64,000 nucleotides of DNA from Anaerotruncus sp. G3(2012) (GCF_000403395.2 NZ_KE159657.1:798762-862761), one strand, 5' to 3'. Counted from the first letter of the stretch, positions 15,508 through 25,462 are shown. Translations and numbers: made by a program. Notes: generated from the letters alone by a model not told the origin.

Positions 15508-17046
15508 ATGAAACAAAGATATTATGCGCTTCTGTTGGCGGTTGCAGTCGCAGTTTCCGGTTGTGCGGTCTCCGAACCTGAACCAGAGGATATTTCTCCG
15601 GAGCAGATACCGGTGCCTGCTCCAGTTACTTCGCAGCCGGAGCAGGTGCAGCCGGTCAGTGAACTGCGGTTGGCGTACAGCGCTTCGGACTCGCTCAACC
15701 CATATAAGATGAAGACCGAACTGAACCGCCAGCTGATCCCTCTGCTTTATGACAGCCTGACACGGATCGACCCTTCCTACCGGCCTGAAAACCGGCTTGC
15801 GGAGTCAGTGACCTATAATGGGAATATTTGTACTGTCAAGCTGCGAAGGAACATCCTTTTTTCGGATGGATCACTGTTGCAGGGGGCAGATGTGGTCTAT
15901 TCGTTCCGTACGGCGGTCGCTTCAGGGCAGAGCATTGCAATGCGTTTGCAGAATGTCGAGCGATGTGAGGTCGATCAAGAAGGGAACGTCATATTTACCC
16001 TTTCTCAACCGGACGCAGATTTTGCTGCGCTGCTTTCTTTTCCAATCATCAAGGAAGGGCATGCGGATGCCGACTTCCCGACCGGAATCAGCCGGTACTA
16101 TGTTTCCGGGACTTGGGGAAATACCGGTGTTATGCTTTCGGCGAACCCGCTTTATTATGGTGAGAAAGGCTCGATTGAAACAATCCGGTTGGTTTCCTCC
16201 ACCGATCCGTCCGCACTGGCTTTCTCGTTGAAATCAGGGGAGATCGACCTGCATTACTCTGACTTGAGCGGCTCAGAGACAAACAATCTGTCCACTTCCG
16301 GGCGTGTGGTGTCACAAAACCGTATGGTATTTCTTGGAATAAACGGCAGGCAGCAGGGGGTGCTGGCCGAGCCGGCGTTCCGGCGTGCGCTTGATTTGGC
16401 GCTGAACCGGGACGAGCTGGTCTCAACTGCTTATATGTCCTGCGCTGAAGTTTCCCGCTATCCGTTTCATCCATCGTTCTACCGGCTCGGAGCCCTCAAC
16501 CGTTCAGCGCCCCGCCAGCTTACACAGGCAGATGCCCTGCTTGACCGGCTGGGGCTGACACAGACGGATGAATATGGTTATCGGCTCGGCATTTTAGGGG
16601 AACCAATTCGGCTGCGCCTGTTGACCAACAGCGAGAACGCGGCCCGCACCGCTGCTGCAACCCTGATTGTCGAACAGCTTTCCCAGATCGGAATTCGTGT
16701 AGAGGTGGTCTCACAGTCGTTTTCCCAGTACGAGGAGAGCCTCGCCCGAGGCGGCTATGACCTGTATTTGGGAGAGGTCCGCCTGTTTGAGAATATGGAT
16801 ATTTCGCCGCTGATGAGCGGAGGGGCACTTGCTTATTCGGTGGGGTACAGCGAACAGCTTGAGACACTTTACGCTGCCTATAAGGGGACAGGGGAAGGGT
16901 TGGAAGCCTTTTGTGAGGCATTTGAGGCCGAATGCCTGTTTTTGCCATTGCTCTACCGTCAAGGACAAATTTCGTTTAATCGGGAATTTCAGGCAGAAAT
17001 GATTGCAACAGAGCAGGATTTATTTTATAATATAGTTGAATGGTAG
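15508..17046 (+). CDS. Family 5 (oligopeptide/nickel-type) solute-binding lipoprotein
   Basis: SBP_bac_5 family. Signal sequence MKQRYYALLLAVAVAVSGC with lipobox VSGC, a Glu/Pro-rich linker to about residue 55, then the binding domain (LRLAYSASDSLNPYK; FSDGSLLQGADVVYSF; RRALDLALNRDEL). Start ATG 15508 has TGGAG seven bases upstream; upstream ATGs in frame (15448, 15496) would spoil the signal peptide. 512 residues, normal. No permease or ATPase genes are adjacent, so it is an orphan component; ligand unknown. Confidence 0.88.
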   Translation: MKQRYYALLLAVAVAVSGCAVSEPEPEDISPEQIPVPAPVTSQPEQVQPVSELRLAYSASDSLNPYKMKTELNRQLIPLLYDSLTRIDPSYRPENRLAESVTYNGNICTVKLRRNILFSDGSLLQGADVVYSFRTAVASGQSIAMRLQNVERCEVDQEGNVIFTLSQPDADFAALLSFPIIKEGHADADFPTGISRYYVSGTWGNTGVMLSANPLYYGEKGSIETIRLVSSTDPSALAFSLKSGEIDLHYSDLSGSETNNLSTSGRVVSQNRMVFLGINGRQQGVLAEPAFRRALDLALNRDELVSTAYMSCAEVSRYPFHPSFYRLGALNRSAPRQLTQADALLDRLGLTQTDEYGYRLGILGEPIRLRLLTNSENAARTAAATLIVEQLSQIGIRVEVVSQSFSQYEESLARGGYDLYLGEVRLFENMDISPLMSGGALAYSVGYSEQLETLYAAYKGTGEGLEAFCEAFEAECLFLPLLYRQGQISFNREFQAEMIATEQDLFYNIVEW

Positions 17047-17166
17047 TTTTATACGGGTATTTGGATGATTGCCTGAAAAATCGTCCTGTTTTCAAACTGC
17101 TATAGAACCAAGCACTTCCAGCAAAATTGTTTGATTAGAAACGGAAAGAAAAGGGGGACTCAAGAT

Positions 17167-17523
17167 TTGGTCAGCATAGAAAATCAGTATGGAAAAATAG
17201 AAATTTCCCAGGAGTATTTCTCTAACCTGGTAGGCAAGGCGGCTTCCGAGTGTTTTGGAGTGGCTGGGATGGTCGGTACTGCGGCGCAGGGACTTCGCTC
17301 GGCAATCGCTGGCAGACAGACGCAGGATACCGGTGTCCGTGTGCGCGCTTCGGGCGGCGGCCTGGTGATTGATCTGCACATCACCGTTGTTTATGGGGTG
17401 AACATTTCTGCGATTGTCAAAAGCATTGTCAATAAGGTGCGTTATACCGTCGAACAGGCAACCAATCTGGACGTGTCAAAAGTCAATGTTTTTGTCGACG
17501 CGATGAAGACCGAGGGCGTCTGA
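17167..17523 (+). CDS. Asp23/Gls24 family envelope stress protein (YloU-like)
   Basis: Small Asp23-domain protein of 118 residues: begins VSIENQYGKIEISQEYFSNL and contains VVYGVNISAIVKSIVNKVRY. TTG 17167 is chosen as start because AAGGGGGA lies nine bases upstream; a TTG at 17131 has no such site. It stands 48 bases before the DAK-domain gene, the same order as B. subtilis yloU-yloV. Members of the family cluster at the membrane or support the fatty-acid kinase neighbour; the precise role is unclear. Confidence 0.9.
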   Translation: MVSIENQYGKIEISQEYFSNLVGKAASECFGVAGMVGTAAQGLRSAIAGRQTQDTGVRVRASGGGLVIDLHITVVYGVNISAIVKSIVNKVRYTVEQATNLDVSKVNVFVDAMKTEGV

Positions 17524-17571
17524 TGCATCCTTTCTGAACCGATAATACTGGATATATGGGGGTCAAACATT

Positions 17572-19233
17572 GTGATTACAGGACAGATGCTCAGGGACGC
17601 GTTTATCTCGGGAGCAAACCACATCACGAACAAACGGCAGGCAGTAGATGCATTGAACGTTTTCCCGGTGCCGGACGGCGATACCGGAACCAATATGTCG
17701 ATGACCGCGTCGGCGGCAAAACGGGAGCTGATCCGGCTCCCGGACGGATCGGATGTCTCCAAGGCGGCGGATGTCTGCGCATCTGCGCTCCTGCGGGGAG
17801 CGCGCGGGAATTCCGGCGTGATCCTTTCGCTGCTTTTCCGTGGATTTTCCCGCGGGCTGAAAGATCAGAAGCAGGCGGATGCGGAGCATCTCGTGGCGGC
17901 TCTCGAAAAGGGCGTGGAGGCAGCTTATAAGGCGGTAATGAAGCCGACCGAAGGGACGATTCTCACGGTTGCCCGTCTGGCGGCCGTTGCGGCGCGGGAG
18001 GTACTCACCGACGAGGTTACCCCCGCCGAGATCTGGAGGGTAGTGGTTTCTGCGGCACAGGAAGCGCTGGACCAAACCCCCGAGCTGCTGCCGGTTCTCA
18101 AAAAGGCAGGCGTGGTCGATGCGGGCGGACAGGGCCTGCTGGTGATCTTCCAGGGGATGGCGTCGGTATTCGACGGCAACGGGATCATAGAGCTTGCCGA
18201 AGAGAGCGCGAAAAACGACTCGGATTCGATACACCCGGATAAAAACGCAGCAGGGGAGTACGAAGGAGAAATCACCTTCACCTATTGCACCGAGTTTATC
18301 ATTTTGAAAAAGGAGCGGACAGTAGACCCGCAGCCGCTGCGCACCTATCTTGAGACGATTGGTGACTGCGTTGTAGTGGTTGACGATGATGAGATCATCA
18401 AGACCCATGTGCATACCGACAATCCGGGCCTTGCCCTTCAGAAAGCGCTTGAAAATGGACAGCTCACCAATATGAAGATTGAAAATATGCGGGAGCAGTT
18501 TGAAAACCAGAAGAAAAAGATCGTGGAACCGGTTTCAGACCAGGGGTTCCGGTATGCGGTGGTCGATCCCTCACGGGAATATGGGTTTGTTGCAGTTGCG
18601 GCAGGCAAGGGGATGCACCAGCTTTTCGAGGACCTCGGAGCGGATAACATCGTCTCGGGCGGTCAGACGATGAATCCGTCGACCGACGACATCCTTTCGG
18701 CGGTGCACGCGACCCCGGCAAAAACAGTGTTCGTGCTGCCCAACAACAAGAACATCATTATGGCAGCGGAGCAGGCGACCAAGCTCGCGGATCGGAATGT
18801 GGTGGTGCTGCAGACCCGGACGATCCCGCAGGGATTGGCGGCAATGCTCGCGTTCGATGCAGATGCAGATGTCAAGTCCAACCAGCTCACCATGCAGAAA
18901 GCGTATGAACGGGTTGGGACCGGGCAGATTACCTTTGCAGCTCGGGACAGTGATTTTGATGGGCATAAAATCAAGGAAGGCGAACTGCTTGCATTGGAAA
19001 ACGGGAAGCTGGCTTTCACCGAGCACGACCTGACCAAGGCGGTTGTCCGTCTGACCAAGTCTTTGGTGCGCCGGGACAGCAGCTTTGTGACCCTGTTATT
19101 TGGCGAAGACGTGATTGAAGAGGAAGCCGAGGCAGTCTACCGCGCGGTAAGCGCGAAGATGCCGGAGGATGTGGAGGTTGCGCTCATCAATGGCGGACAG
19201 CCGGTTTACTACTTTGTGATTTCGGTCGAATAA
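17572..19233 (+). CDS. DAK2/DegV-like two-domain protein, FakA/YloV family
   Basis: Fatty acid kinase catalytic-subunit family: works with a DegV-type lipid carrier (FakB) to phosphorylate exogenous fatty acids. The N-terminal DhaL-type nucleotide domain has the metal motif PVPDGDTGTNMSMT (about 30-43) and RGARGNSGVILS; a central segment and a C-terminal DegV-like domain follow (FVLPNNKNIIMAAEQA). 553 residues, usual length. GTG 17572 follows GGGGG. No fakB gene is in the window. Confidence 0.92.
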   Translation: MITGQMLRDAFISGANHITNKRQAVDALNVFPVPDGDTGTNMSMTASAAKRELIRLPDGSDVSKAADVCASALLRGARGNSGVILSLLFRGFSRGLKDQKQADAEHLVAALEKGVEAAYKAVMKPTEGTILTVARLAAVAAREVLTDEVTPAEIWRVVVSAAQEALDQTPELLPVLKKAGVVDAGGQGLLVIFQGMASVFDGNGIIELAEESAKNDSDSIHPDKNAAGEYEGEITFTYCTEFIILKKERTVDPQPLRTYLETIGDCVVVVDDDEIIKTHVHTDNPGLALQKALENGQLTNMKIENMREQFENQKKKIVEPVSDQGFRYAVVDPSREYGFVAVAAGKGMHQLFEDLGADNIVSGGQTMNPSTDDILSAVHATPAKTVFVLPNNKNIIMAAEQATKLADRNVVVLQTRTIPQGLAAMLAFDADADVKSNQLTMQKAYERVGTGQITFAARDSDFDGHKIKEGELLALENGKLAFTEHDLTKAVVRLTKSLVRRDSSFVTLLFGEDVIEEEAEAVYRAVSAKMPEDVEVALINGGQPVYYFVISVE

Positions 19234-19268
19234 AAAATCCCCCGCTGCAACACAGCGGGGGATTTTTA
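19234..19268. terminator. Bidirectional terminator between convergent fakA-like gene and pncB
   Basis: Fifteen-pair stem AAAAATCCCCCGCTG, loop CAACA; T runs on both strands. Confidence 0.96.
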
Positions 19269-19270
19269 AA

Positions 19271-20722
19271 TCAGTCAGCGCTGATTTTTTCCAGCAGGTC
19301 GTTTCGTTCTTTCCATAGCTTGTCGGAAAGGTCCACATAGTAGCGGTGCGGGTGCTCGAACCGTTTGACCTCATCCCAAAGAGTCTCCATCTGAGCGGCG
19401 CAATACTGCTTAATCTGTTCCAGCGTGGGCGAATGATAGATACATTTACCGCGCTCGAACACCTGCACCAACAGGCACTCGGCTCGGAAATTGCTGATCG
19501 TCTTTTTCTTCCAGGTTGCAACCGGGTCAAAGATGGTAACCGGGCGGGTATCGTCCACGGTTTCATCGTGCATGGTGACATAGTCGGCGATTGCGCGCCC
19601 GGTATCCCGGTTATAGAACCGGTAGAGATTTTTGAAACAAGGGGTGGTGATCTTCTCGATGCTCTCGCTCACCTTGATCTTTGGAACGAGGGTCCCGTTC
19701 TGCTCGACCGCAACCAGCTTATAGACCCCCCCAAACACAGGATCGGATTTGCTGGTAATCAGGTTTTCGCCTACGCCAAACAGGTCAAGCTGCGCACCCT
19801 GAACCAGAAGGTCACGGATCAGATATTCGTCGAGCGAGTTGGATGCCATGATCTTGCAGTCTGGATACCCTGCATCATCTAGCATTTTCCGGGCCTTTTT
19901 CGACAGATAGGCAATGTCTCCGCTGTCGATCCGGATCGCTTTGGGCCGAAATCCCAGCGGCTTGAGCACCTCGTTGGCTACCCGGATGGTATTGGGGACG
20001 CCGGATTTCAGTACATTATAGGTATCGACCAGAAAAACGCTGTTGTCCGGGTAGAGCTCGGCATAATTTTTAAAGGCTTCATATTCGCTGTCGAACACCT
20101 GAACCCAGCTATGTGCCATCGTGCCGACTGCTGGGATTCCATACTCACGGTCGGCAATGACGCAGGCGGTCGAGGAGCATCCGCCAATGTAGGTTGCGCG
20201 CGCGCCAAGAATCGCTGCATCGTAGCTCTGCGCCCGGCGTGAGCCAAATTCGGAGACCGGCCGACCGGCCGCTGCGCGCGCAATGCGGTTCGCTTTGGTA
20301 GCCACCAGGGATTGATGGTTGATGGTGAGCAGGACCATCGTTTCGACGAGCTGTGCCTGAATGATCGGGCCGCGCACGATCACAACCGGCTCATATGGGA
20401 AGATCGGCGTACCCTCCCGCATCGACCAGATGTCGCACTGGAACGAAAAATGCTTCAGATAGTCAAGAAACGCTTCGCTGAACTGACCTTTCGACCGAAG
20501 ATAGTCAATATCATCTGACGTGAAGCTGAGATTTTGCAGGTATTCAATCAGCTGCTCCAGCCCTGCGAAAATCGCAAAGCCGCCATCATCCGGAATCCGG
20601 CGGAAGAACATATCGAATACGGCCTCCCGATCCTGAAATCCGTGTTGGAAATAACCGTTTGACATGGTAATTTCATAAAAATCGGTAAGCATGGTCAGAT
20701 TTCGTTTCATGTCGATGGACAT
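19271..20722 (-). CDS. pncB: Nicotinate phosphoribosyltransferase
   Basis: First step of NAD salvage from nicotinic acid: makes nicotinate mononucleotide from nicotinate, PRPP and ATP. Hallmarks: MLTDFYEITMSNGYF at the N-terminus, EFGSRRAQSYDAA, GTMAHSWVQ with the phosphorylated His, and RIDSGDIAYLS. 483 residues, typical of the Firmicutes form. The start ATG 20722 has GGAAG eight bases upstream. It also supplies the nicotinate-derived dinucleotide pool from which the lar enzymes build their cofactor, although the loci are not linked. Confidence 0.95.
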   Translation of the reverse strand: MSIDMKRNLTMLTDFYEITMSNGYFQHGFQDREAVFDMFFRRIPDDGGFAIFAGLEQLIEYLQNLSFTSDDIDYLRSKGQFSEAFLDYLKHFSFQCDIWSMREGTPIFPYEPVVIVRGPIIQAQLVETMVLLTINHQSLVATKANRIARAAAGRPVSEFGSRRAQSYDAAILGARATYIGGCSSTACVIADREYGIPAVGTMAHSWVQVFDSEYEAFKNYAELYPDNSVFLVDTYNVLKSGVPNTIRVANEVLKPLGFRPKAIRIDSGDIAYLSKKARKMLDDAGYPDCKIMASNSLDEYLIRDLLVQGAQLDLFGVGENLITSKSDPVFGGVYKLVAVEQNGTLVPKIKVSESIEKITTPCFKNLYRFYNRDTGRAIADYVTMHDETVDDTRPVTIFDPVATWKKKTISNFRAECLLVQVFERGKCIYHSPTLEQIKQYCAAQMETLWDEVKRFEHPHRYYVDLSDKLWKERNDLLEKISAD

Positions 20723-20889
20723 TGTTCACACTTCCTTACATGTTTTGGCGATATATCAATATCCGCCTGTTATTCTTGGGAAACGGATTGCTTCTTTCGG
20801 CGCTGCGTTCTTTTGCGCAGACTTTTAAAGACAGTTTACACCTTTTTTCTGAAAATGGCAACAAATTTATGCGAGTTTCCGGCTCCTAC

Positions 20890-20918
20890 TTGGAATTGCT
20901 GCGGGAGTGTGTTATACT
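20890..20918 (+). promoter_or_regulatory. Sigma-A promoter of the glycosyltransferase operon
   Basis: TTGGAA (20890-20895), 17-base spacer, TATACT (20913-20918), about 35 bases before ATG 20957. Confidence 0.75.
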
Positions 20919-20956
20919 ATATATTGATTGACTTTACCTGTTCGGGAGTAGAACGT

Positions 20957-22243
20957 ATGAAAATTGCATTGTTTACCGAAACCTATCTTCCCCATATCAA
21001 TGGGGTTGTCACCCATGTAAAATCTTTAAAGGACGGCCTTGAGCAGCTTGGGCATGAGGTGCTGGTCGTAACGGCGGATGCCGACGCCCATCGGCATTAT
21101 ATCGCGGACGGGGTGCTTCATTGCCCGGCCCACACCTCCGAACGCTTTTACGGTTATGGGGTTGCCATGCCGCTCTCAACCACCCGTCTCAAGATGGTCA
21201 GCCGGTTTCAGCCGGATGTGATCCATGTCCACAATGAATTTGGAATCGGGCTTTCCGGGATCATGATTGCACGCGTGCTGCGGATCGCACTGGTTTATAC
21301 CCTGCATACGATGTATGACGAATACATCTATTATGTTGCGCCGCAACCCCTTGCACCAATGGCGACCAGGCTCTCACACAAGTATACAAAGCTGTTTGCA
21401 AAATCTGCACAGGCTCTGACCGGTCCCTCGAAAAAATGTGAGGAGTATTTCCGCAAAGAGGGGGTCTATAAAACGGTGAACGTGATCCCCAATCCGGTTG
21501 ATCTTGAGGCATTTAATCCCGAAAAGATCGACCCGGTTAAAAAAGAGGCATTCCGGGAGCGGTTCGGATATACCGAACAGATGATGATCGGCATCTTTGT
21601 GGGGCGGCTGGGGCGCGAAAAAAGTGTTGATCTTCTGCTGCACCACTGGAAGGAAACCATCCAGCCAGAGGAGCAGATTCGGCTTTTGATCGTTGGGGAC
21701 GGGCCGTGTAAGGAGGAACTGGAGGCACTCAGCAGGGATCTCGGAATTTCCGATATGGTTACCTTTGCGGGAAAAATTCTGCATGATGAGATTCCCCCAT
21801 ACTTTGCAGCCTGTGATTTCTATATCACAGCGTCCACCTCGGACACCAACTCGATCTCAATGCTCGAAGGGATGGCAACCGGCCTCCCGGTGCTACAGAT
21901 CACCGACCCGCTCAATGAAGGGCAGGTGCGGGATGGCGTAAACGGGTTTATATTCAGCTCTGCACAGGAGATGGCTGAGAAGATCCGCCTGCTGCGTGGA
22001 ATGACAGAGGAGCAGCTTTCCAGCCTGCGCGCATCTGCACGCCGTTCGGTCGAGAAAAGCGGTGCGCTTGACCTCGCCAATTATGTCATCAAGGTCTATC
22101 GCAATGCCCTGCGGGAGCGTACCCGCAAGAACCATCCCTTCCGGCTCTACAGCCGAGCACTTCGCAAAAAAAGGAAAAAACTCCGGCTCAACCGGCCGAG
22201 ATTTAAGATACACCGGAAAGGAGACTCCGAATCCCATGTCTAA
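20957..22243 (+). CDS. GT4 glycosyltransferase, diacylglycerol glucosyltransferase-like
   Basis: Retaining glycosyltransferase with the GT-B fold. The opening MKIALFTETYLPHINGVVTH is that of 1,2-diacylglycerol 3-glucosyltransferases; the donor site has FVGRLGREKSVDLLL, then ITASTSDTNSISMLEGMATG with the usual acidic residues. The last 40 residues are very basic (RERTRKNHPF, LRKKRKKLRLNRPRFK) and may bind anionic lipid at the membrane. ATG 20957 is preceded by GGGAG. 428 residues. Its stop overlaps the start of the FAD-protein gene by eight bases. Confidence 0.88.
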   Translation: MKIALFTETYLPHINGVVTHVKSLKDGLEQLGHEVLVVTADADAHRHYIADGVLHCPAHTSERFYGYGVAMPLSTTRLKMVSRFQPDVIHVHNEFGIGLSGIMIARVLRIALVYTLHTMYDEYIYYVAPQPLAPMATRLSHKYTKLFAKSAQALTGPSKKCEEYFRKEGVYKTVNVIPNPVDLEAFNPEKIDPVKKEAFRERFGYTEQMMIGIFVGRLGREKSVDLLLHHWKETIQPEEQIRLLIVGDGPCKEELEALSRDLGISDMVTFAGKILHDEIPPYFAACDFYITASTSDTNSISMLEGMATGLPVLQITDPLNEGQVRDGVNGFIFSSAQEMAEKIRLLRGMTEEQLSSLRASARRSVEKSGALDLANYVIKVYRNALRERTRKNHPFRLYSRALRKKRKKLRLNRPRFKIHRKGDSESHV

Positions 22244-23612
22244 ACAGTATGATGTAGCCATCATTGGTGGTGGGATCAGCGGTTTGATGGCCGCCTACCG
22301 CCTCACCGAGCGCAACCCCGCCCTTTCGGTCGTCCTGTTTGAGAAGGGGCATCCACTAGAGCGCCGTGTCTGCCCGATTGTCGCAAAGAAGGTGTCCACC
22401 TGCATCAAATGCAAATCCTGCGCCATTATGGAGGGCCTTGCAGGTGCGGGTGCATTTTCGGATGGAAAATATGTCATCAGCACTGAATATGGCGGCTGGC
22501 TGACCGAATTTCTGCCGGATGCAACGGTGATCGACTATATTGAGCAGGCGGACAGCATCCTGGTCAGCTTTGGGGCGACCACCGAACGGTTCATGCCCAA
22601 TAATGAACTGAAAAAACGCTGCCTGGAGTTTGACCTTCACATGAGCCAGGCGCAGCTCAAGCACCTGGGGACCGACTCCAACTTTGATACAATGGTGCAT
22701 CTGGTCAATTCTCTGCGGGATAAGGTGTCCCTGCTGACCGGCACCTGTGTCACCAATGTAGACAAGAACTCCCACACAATCGAGTTTTCCAATCAGGATG
22801 GGGAGCAGACCTGTACTGCCGACAGGATTATTTTTGCGGTTGGACGGGCCGGCAGCCTGTTCTTCTCCGACTGGTGCGAACGGAACCAGATACCGCTTTC
22901 CAATAATCAGGTAGATGTTGGCGTGCGGGTCGAGCTTCCTGCAATGGTCTGGGAGGACTTCGCCAAAAAAATCTATGAACCGAAAATCCGGTACCGTTCC
23001 AAACAGTACGGTGACATCATCCGTATGTTCTGTTTCAACGACCGCGGACTGGTTGTTACCGAAAACACCAATGGGGTACTTACCGTCAATGGGCACAGCT
23101 ATCGGGATGAGTCCCGGAAAACCCAGAATTCCAACTTTGCGCTCCTCTCAACCACCAATTTTACCCAGCCATTCCGCGAGCCGATCGAATATGCGCGTCA
23201 TGTTGCGTCTCTTGCCAACCTCATCAGCGGCGGCAGCGTGCTGGTACAGCGGCTGGGGGATCTCGAAAACGGGCGGCGGACCGATGAAAAGCGGCTGCGG
23301 CAGGGGAGTGTCCGTCCAACTTTGAGTGCCGTTCCAGGTGATTTGAGCCTTTGTATTCCGAAACGGCAGCTTGACAACATTGTGGAAGCTCTGCATGCAC
23401 TCGATCAGATCGCTCCGGGAACAGCCAACTATGATACGCTGCTTTATGGCATCGAATGTAAATATTACTCTGCGCGCCCGAAAGCGACCGAATTTGAAAT
23501 TGATGGCTGCAAGGGTATTTATGCTGTTGGGGATGGTGCAGGTTTTACGCGTTCCCTCTCTCAGGCGGCTGCAAATGGGCTTTATGTCGCGGACCTCTTA
23601 ACCCGTACGTGA
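22236..23612 (+). CDS. FAD-dependent dehydrogenase, COG2509-type
   Basis: Rossmann FAD-binding motif AIIGGGISGLMAAYRL at residues 7-22, a Cys cluster CIKCKSCAIMEG, then GAGAFSDGKY, and the C-terminal FAD contact GIYAVGDGAGFTRSL. This pattern marks the uncharacterised FAD-dependent dehydrogenase family COG2509 (458 residues here). AAAGGAG lies 13 bases before ATG 22236. It is co-translated with the glycosyltransferase by overlap, which hints at a lipid- or quinone-related substrate, but none is known. Confidence 0.87.
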   Translation: MSKQYDVAIIGGGISGLMAAYRLTERNPALSVVLFEKGHPLERRVCPIVAKKVSTCIKCKSCAIMEGLAGAGAFSDGKYVISTEYGGWLTEFLPDATVIDYIEQADSILVSFGATTERFMPNNELKKRCLEFDLHMSQAQLKHLGTDSNFDTMVHLVNSLRDKVSLLTGTCVTNVDKNSHTIEFSNQDGEQTCTADRIIFAVGRAGSLFFSDWCERNQIPLSNNQVDVGVRVELPAMVWEDFAKKIYEPKIRYRSKQYGDIIRMFCFNDRGLVVTENTNGVLTVNGHSYRDESRKTQNSNFALLSTTNFTQPFREPIEYARHVASLANLISGGSVLVQRLGDLENGRRTDEKRLRQGSVRPTLSAVPGDLSLCIPKRQLDNIVEALHALDQIAPGTANYDTLLYGIECKYYSARPKATEFEIDGCKGIYAVGDGAGFTRSLSQAAANGLYVADLLTRT

Positions 23613-23649
23613 GAGGTCTGAAAAACCGTCTCATCTTTGGAAGGATGGC

Positions 23650-23678
23650 CCCCACCAGTTTGCTGGTGGGGTTTTCTT
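23650..23678 (+). terminator. Intrinsic terminator after the FAD-protein gene
   Basis: Nine-pair stem CCCCACCAG/CTGGTGGGG, loop TTTG, then TTTTCTT. Confidence 0.94.
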
Positions 23679-23845
23679 ATTATGTAAAGGACGGGATGGT
23701 TTCCCATCCTTACAGGGTTGGCTGCCCGCGCAGGATGCGCGTTTTCAAACGGTTGGCAGAACCCTGCCGAAGATAGTATGTGCAGTCAGCCGGAGGCCAT
23801 ACAGGAAAATATATCCAATCCGCTGTTTCTTGAGAAAATTCAAAA

Positions 23846-23884
23846 TGTCGAAAAATTGAAATTCAGGTCGAATTTTGCTATAAT
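23846..23884 (+). promoter_or_regulatory. Sigma-A promoter with perfect Spo0A box
   Basis: TTGAAA (23856-23861), 17-base spacer, TATAAT (23879-23884). A perfect Spo0A box TGTCGAA (23846-23852) ends three bases before the -35, and a second partial match (GGTCGAA, 23866-23872) lies in the spacer. The rest of the 300-base gap before it holds no gene. Confidence 0.7.
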
Positions 23885-23914
23885 GGACTGAGAAAGACAG
23901 CGGAGGGATTACAG

Positions 23915-25462
23915 ATGAAACGATGGGTTCTGGGGATTTGCTTCCTATTGGCCTGCGTCCTTTGTGGATTTGAAGTATACGCATCTTCCAGCCCTTATAT
24001 TGATACATGTGATTCTGTGTCAGGCGATGCGGTCAAAACCTACAGCGGTTTTGGAGCGCAGATTTCAAACTTTTCTGACTTCTCGGGCTGGTCCGCCTGT
24101 CCGGATCAGACGGTGCTGCCCATGCGGGAGCAGGCGCAACAGGCATCGGCGATTTATCAGGTGCGGGGAAGTGAGACAGTCCAGGTGAGCGTCTACGTCA
24201 AAAATGGTTCGTTTGCGATGCCAACCTCTTATGGAGGAAAATATGGAGCCTATATTCTGGGGGAGTCGGAGCGAGGCGCACTCTCGGATGCAATACGCTG
24301 CCATTATGATGCTGTGCAGGATCGGATATTTCTGGTGGACGGCGGAAAAGCATATCTTCTGCGGGCAGCTCCGATCGGCCTGTATTTTTCGGAAACAGAT
24401 CAAGAGGGATTGCATCTTCCCAATCCATTTTATGGGGTAAACATCGCATATTCACCAGATGGCAATAATTTTTTTGATCTATCACAGGTGCGGCTGACCT
24501 CTTATCGGAAACAGGCCAACGGATTCTACTACCACGAGACCTATACCGCAGAGATTCCAGCGGGTGCGTCCTATGTCAGGATTCAGCTCCAGAAACATCG
24601 GGCGGTCCCGGGGTTTGATATGCCGGATGCACCTGTGGAGCAGAATCTGTTCCTGCTTTCGGAAGTCGCATTTTATGGGCAGTCTCTAGAGGTTGGGCCG
24701 GAGATGCCGGCTCCGCCATCCTCTTCAGAGGAGGAGCCGTCCGGGTCGGAGTCGTCCTCATCCAAGGATGATGCGGCTTCTTCGGAGCCCCCGCCCGTTT
24801 CCTCCGAAGGACCATCCTCTTCTTCGGAGACTTCTACGCCGGAGGAACCGCCCTCTTCCTCGGAACCGTCCGACCCAGAGAAACCGCCTTCTTCGGAGCC
24901 ATCCATCCCAGAGGAACCACCCTCTTCCTCGGAACCGTCTGTACCAGAGAATCCACCCTCCTCTTCGGAAGGTCCATCTATTCCGGATTCGCCGTCCTCT
25001 TCGGAACCAGGAGATATCTCCTCCGGTCCATCGGAGCAGCCCAATCCTTCCAGTTCGGAACCGCAGCAGAGCGCGGAGGAACCAATCCTCGGACCGGACC
25101 CTGAGCGCAGACCGCGTCCTCACCGCCGCAGGAGCCGTAATACAGAGGAACCAGAGGATGAATCGCCGTTGATTATGTGGGGGTCGACGGACAACAATTT
25201 GCCGCCTGCCCCTGTGATTATGATGCAGCAGCCGCAGGTTCAGCCTCCAATATCTGCGCAGGAGCAGGATCAAACCGAACCACAGGATGGAGAATCTACA
25301 CAACCAATATCCTCCAGTCCGCAGGTTATCGTCCGTACGATGGGATCACAGGTGGATACAGACCGGAAAAAGGAACTTCCGGCGGTTTCGACTGGGGCGG
25401 CAGCAGCGGGAATGGCTGCGATGTTTCTGCTTGGAAAACGATGGAAATCATCTCAGAAATAA
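23915..25462 (+). CDS. Secreted Ser/Pro/Glu-rich surface protein with C-terminal membrane helix
   Basis: Not a recognised family. Signal peptide 1-24 (VLGICFLLACVLCGFEVYA). Residues about 25-265 form a globular domain with many aromatic residues and no motif I know. About 266-390 is a low-complexity stalk built of SSSEP, PEEPPSSSEPS and similar units, followed by basic RPRPHRRRSRN, a Gln/Pro segment, and one hydrophobic helix (TGAAAAGMAAMFLLG) ending in KRWKSSQK. This is the layout of a membrane-anchored protein whose stalk crosses the cell wall; no LPXTG. AGCGGAGGG precedes ATG 23915. A Spo0A box at its promoter suggests sporulation or transition-phase control. Confidence 0.8.
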   Translation: MKRWVLGICFLLACVLCGFEVYASSSPYIDTCDSVSGDAVKTYSGFGAQISNFSDFSGWSACPDQTVLPMREQAQQASAIYQVRGSETVQVSVYVKNGSFAMPTSYGGKYGAYILGESERGALSDAIRCHYDAVQDRIFLVDGGKAYLLRAAPIGLYFSETDQEGLHLPNPFYGVNIAYSPDGNNFFDLSQVRLTSYRKQANGFYYHETYTAEIPAGASYVRIQLQKHRAVPGFDMPDAPVEQNLFLLSEVAFYGQSLEVGPEMPAPPSSSEEEPSGSESSSSKDDAASSEPPPVSSEGPSSSSETSTPEEPPSSSEPSDPEKPPSSEPSIPEEPPSSSEPSVPENPPSSSEGPSIPDSPSSSEPGDISSGPSEQPNPSSSEPQQSAEEPILGPDPERRPRPHRRRSRNTEEPEDESPLIMWGSTDNNLPPAPVIMMQQPQVQPPISAQEQDQTEPQDGESTQPISSSPQVIVRTMGSQVDTDRKKELPAVSTGAAAAGMAAMFLLGKRWKSSQK

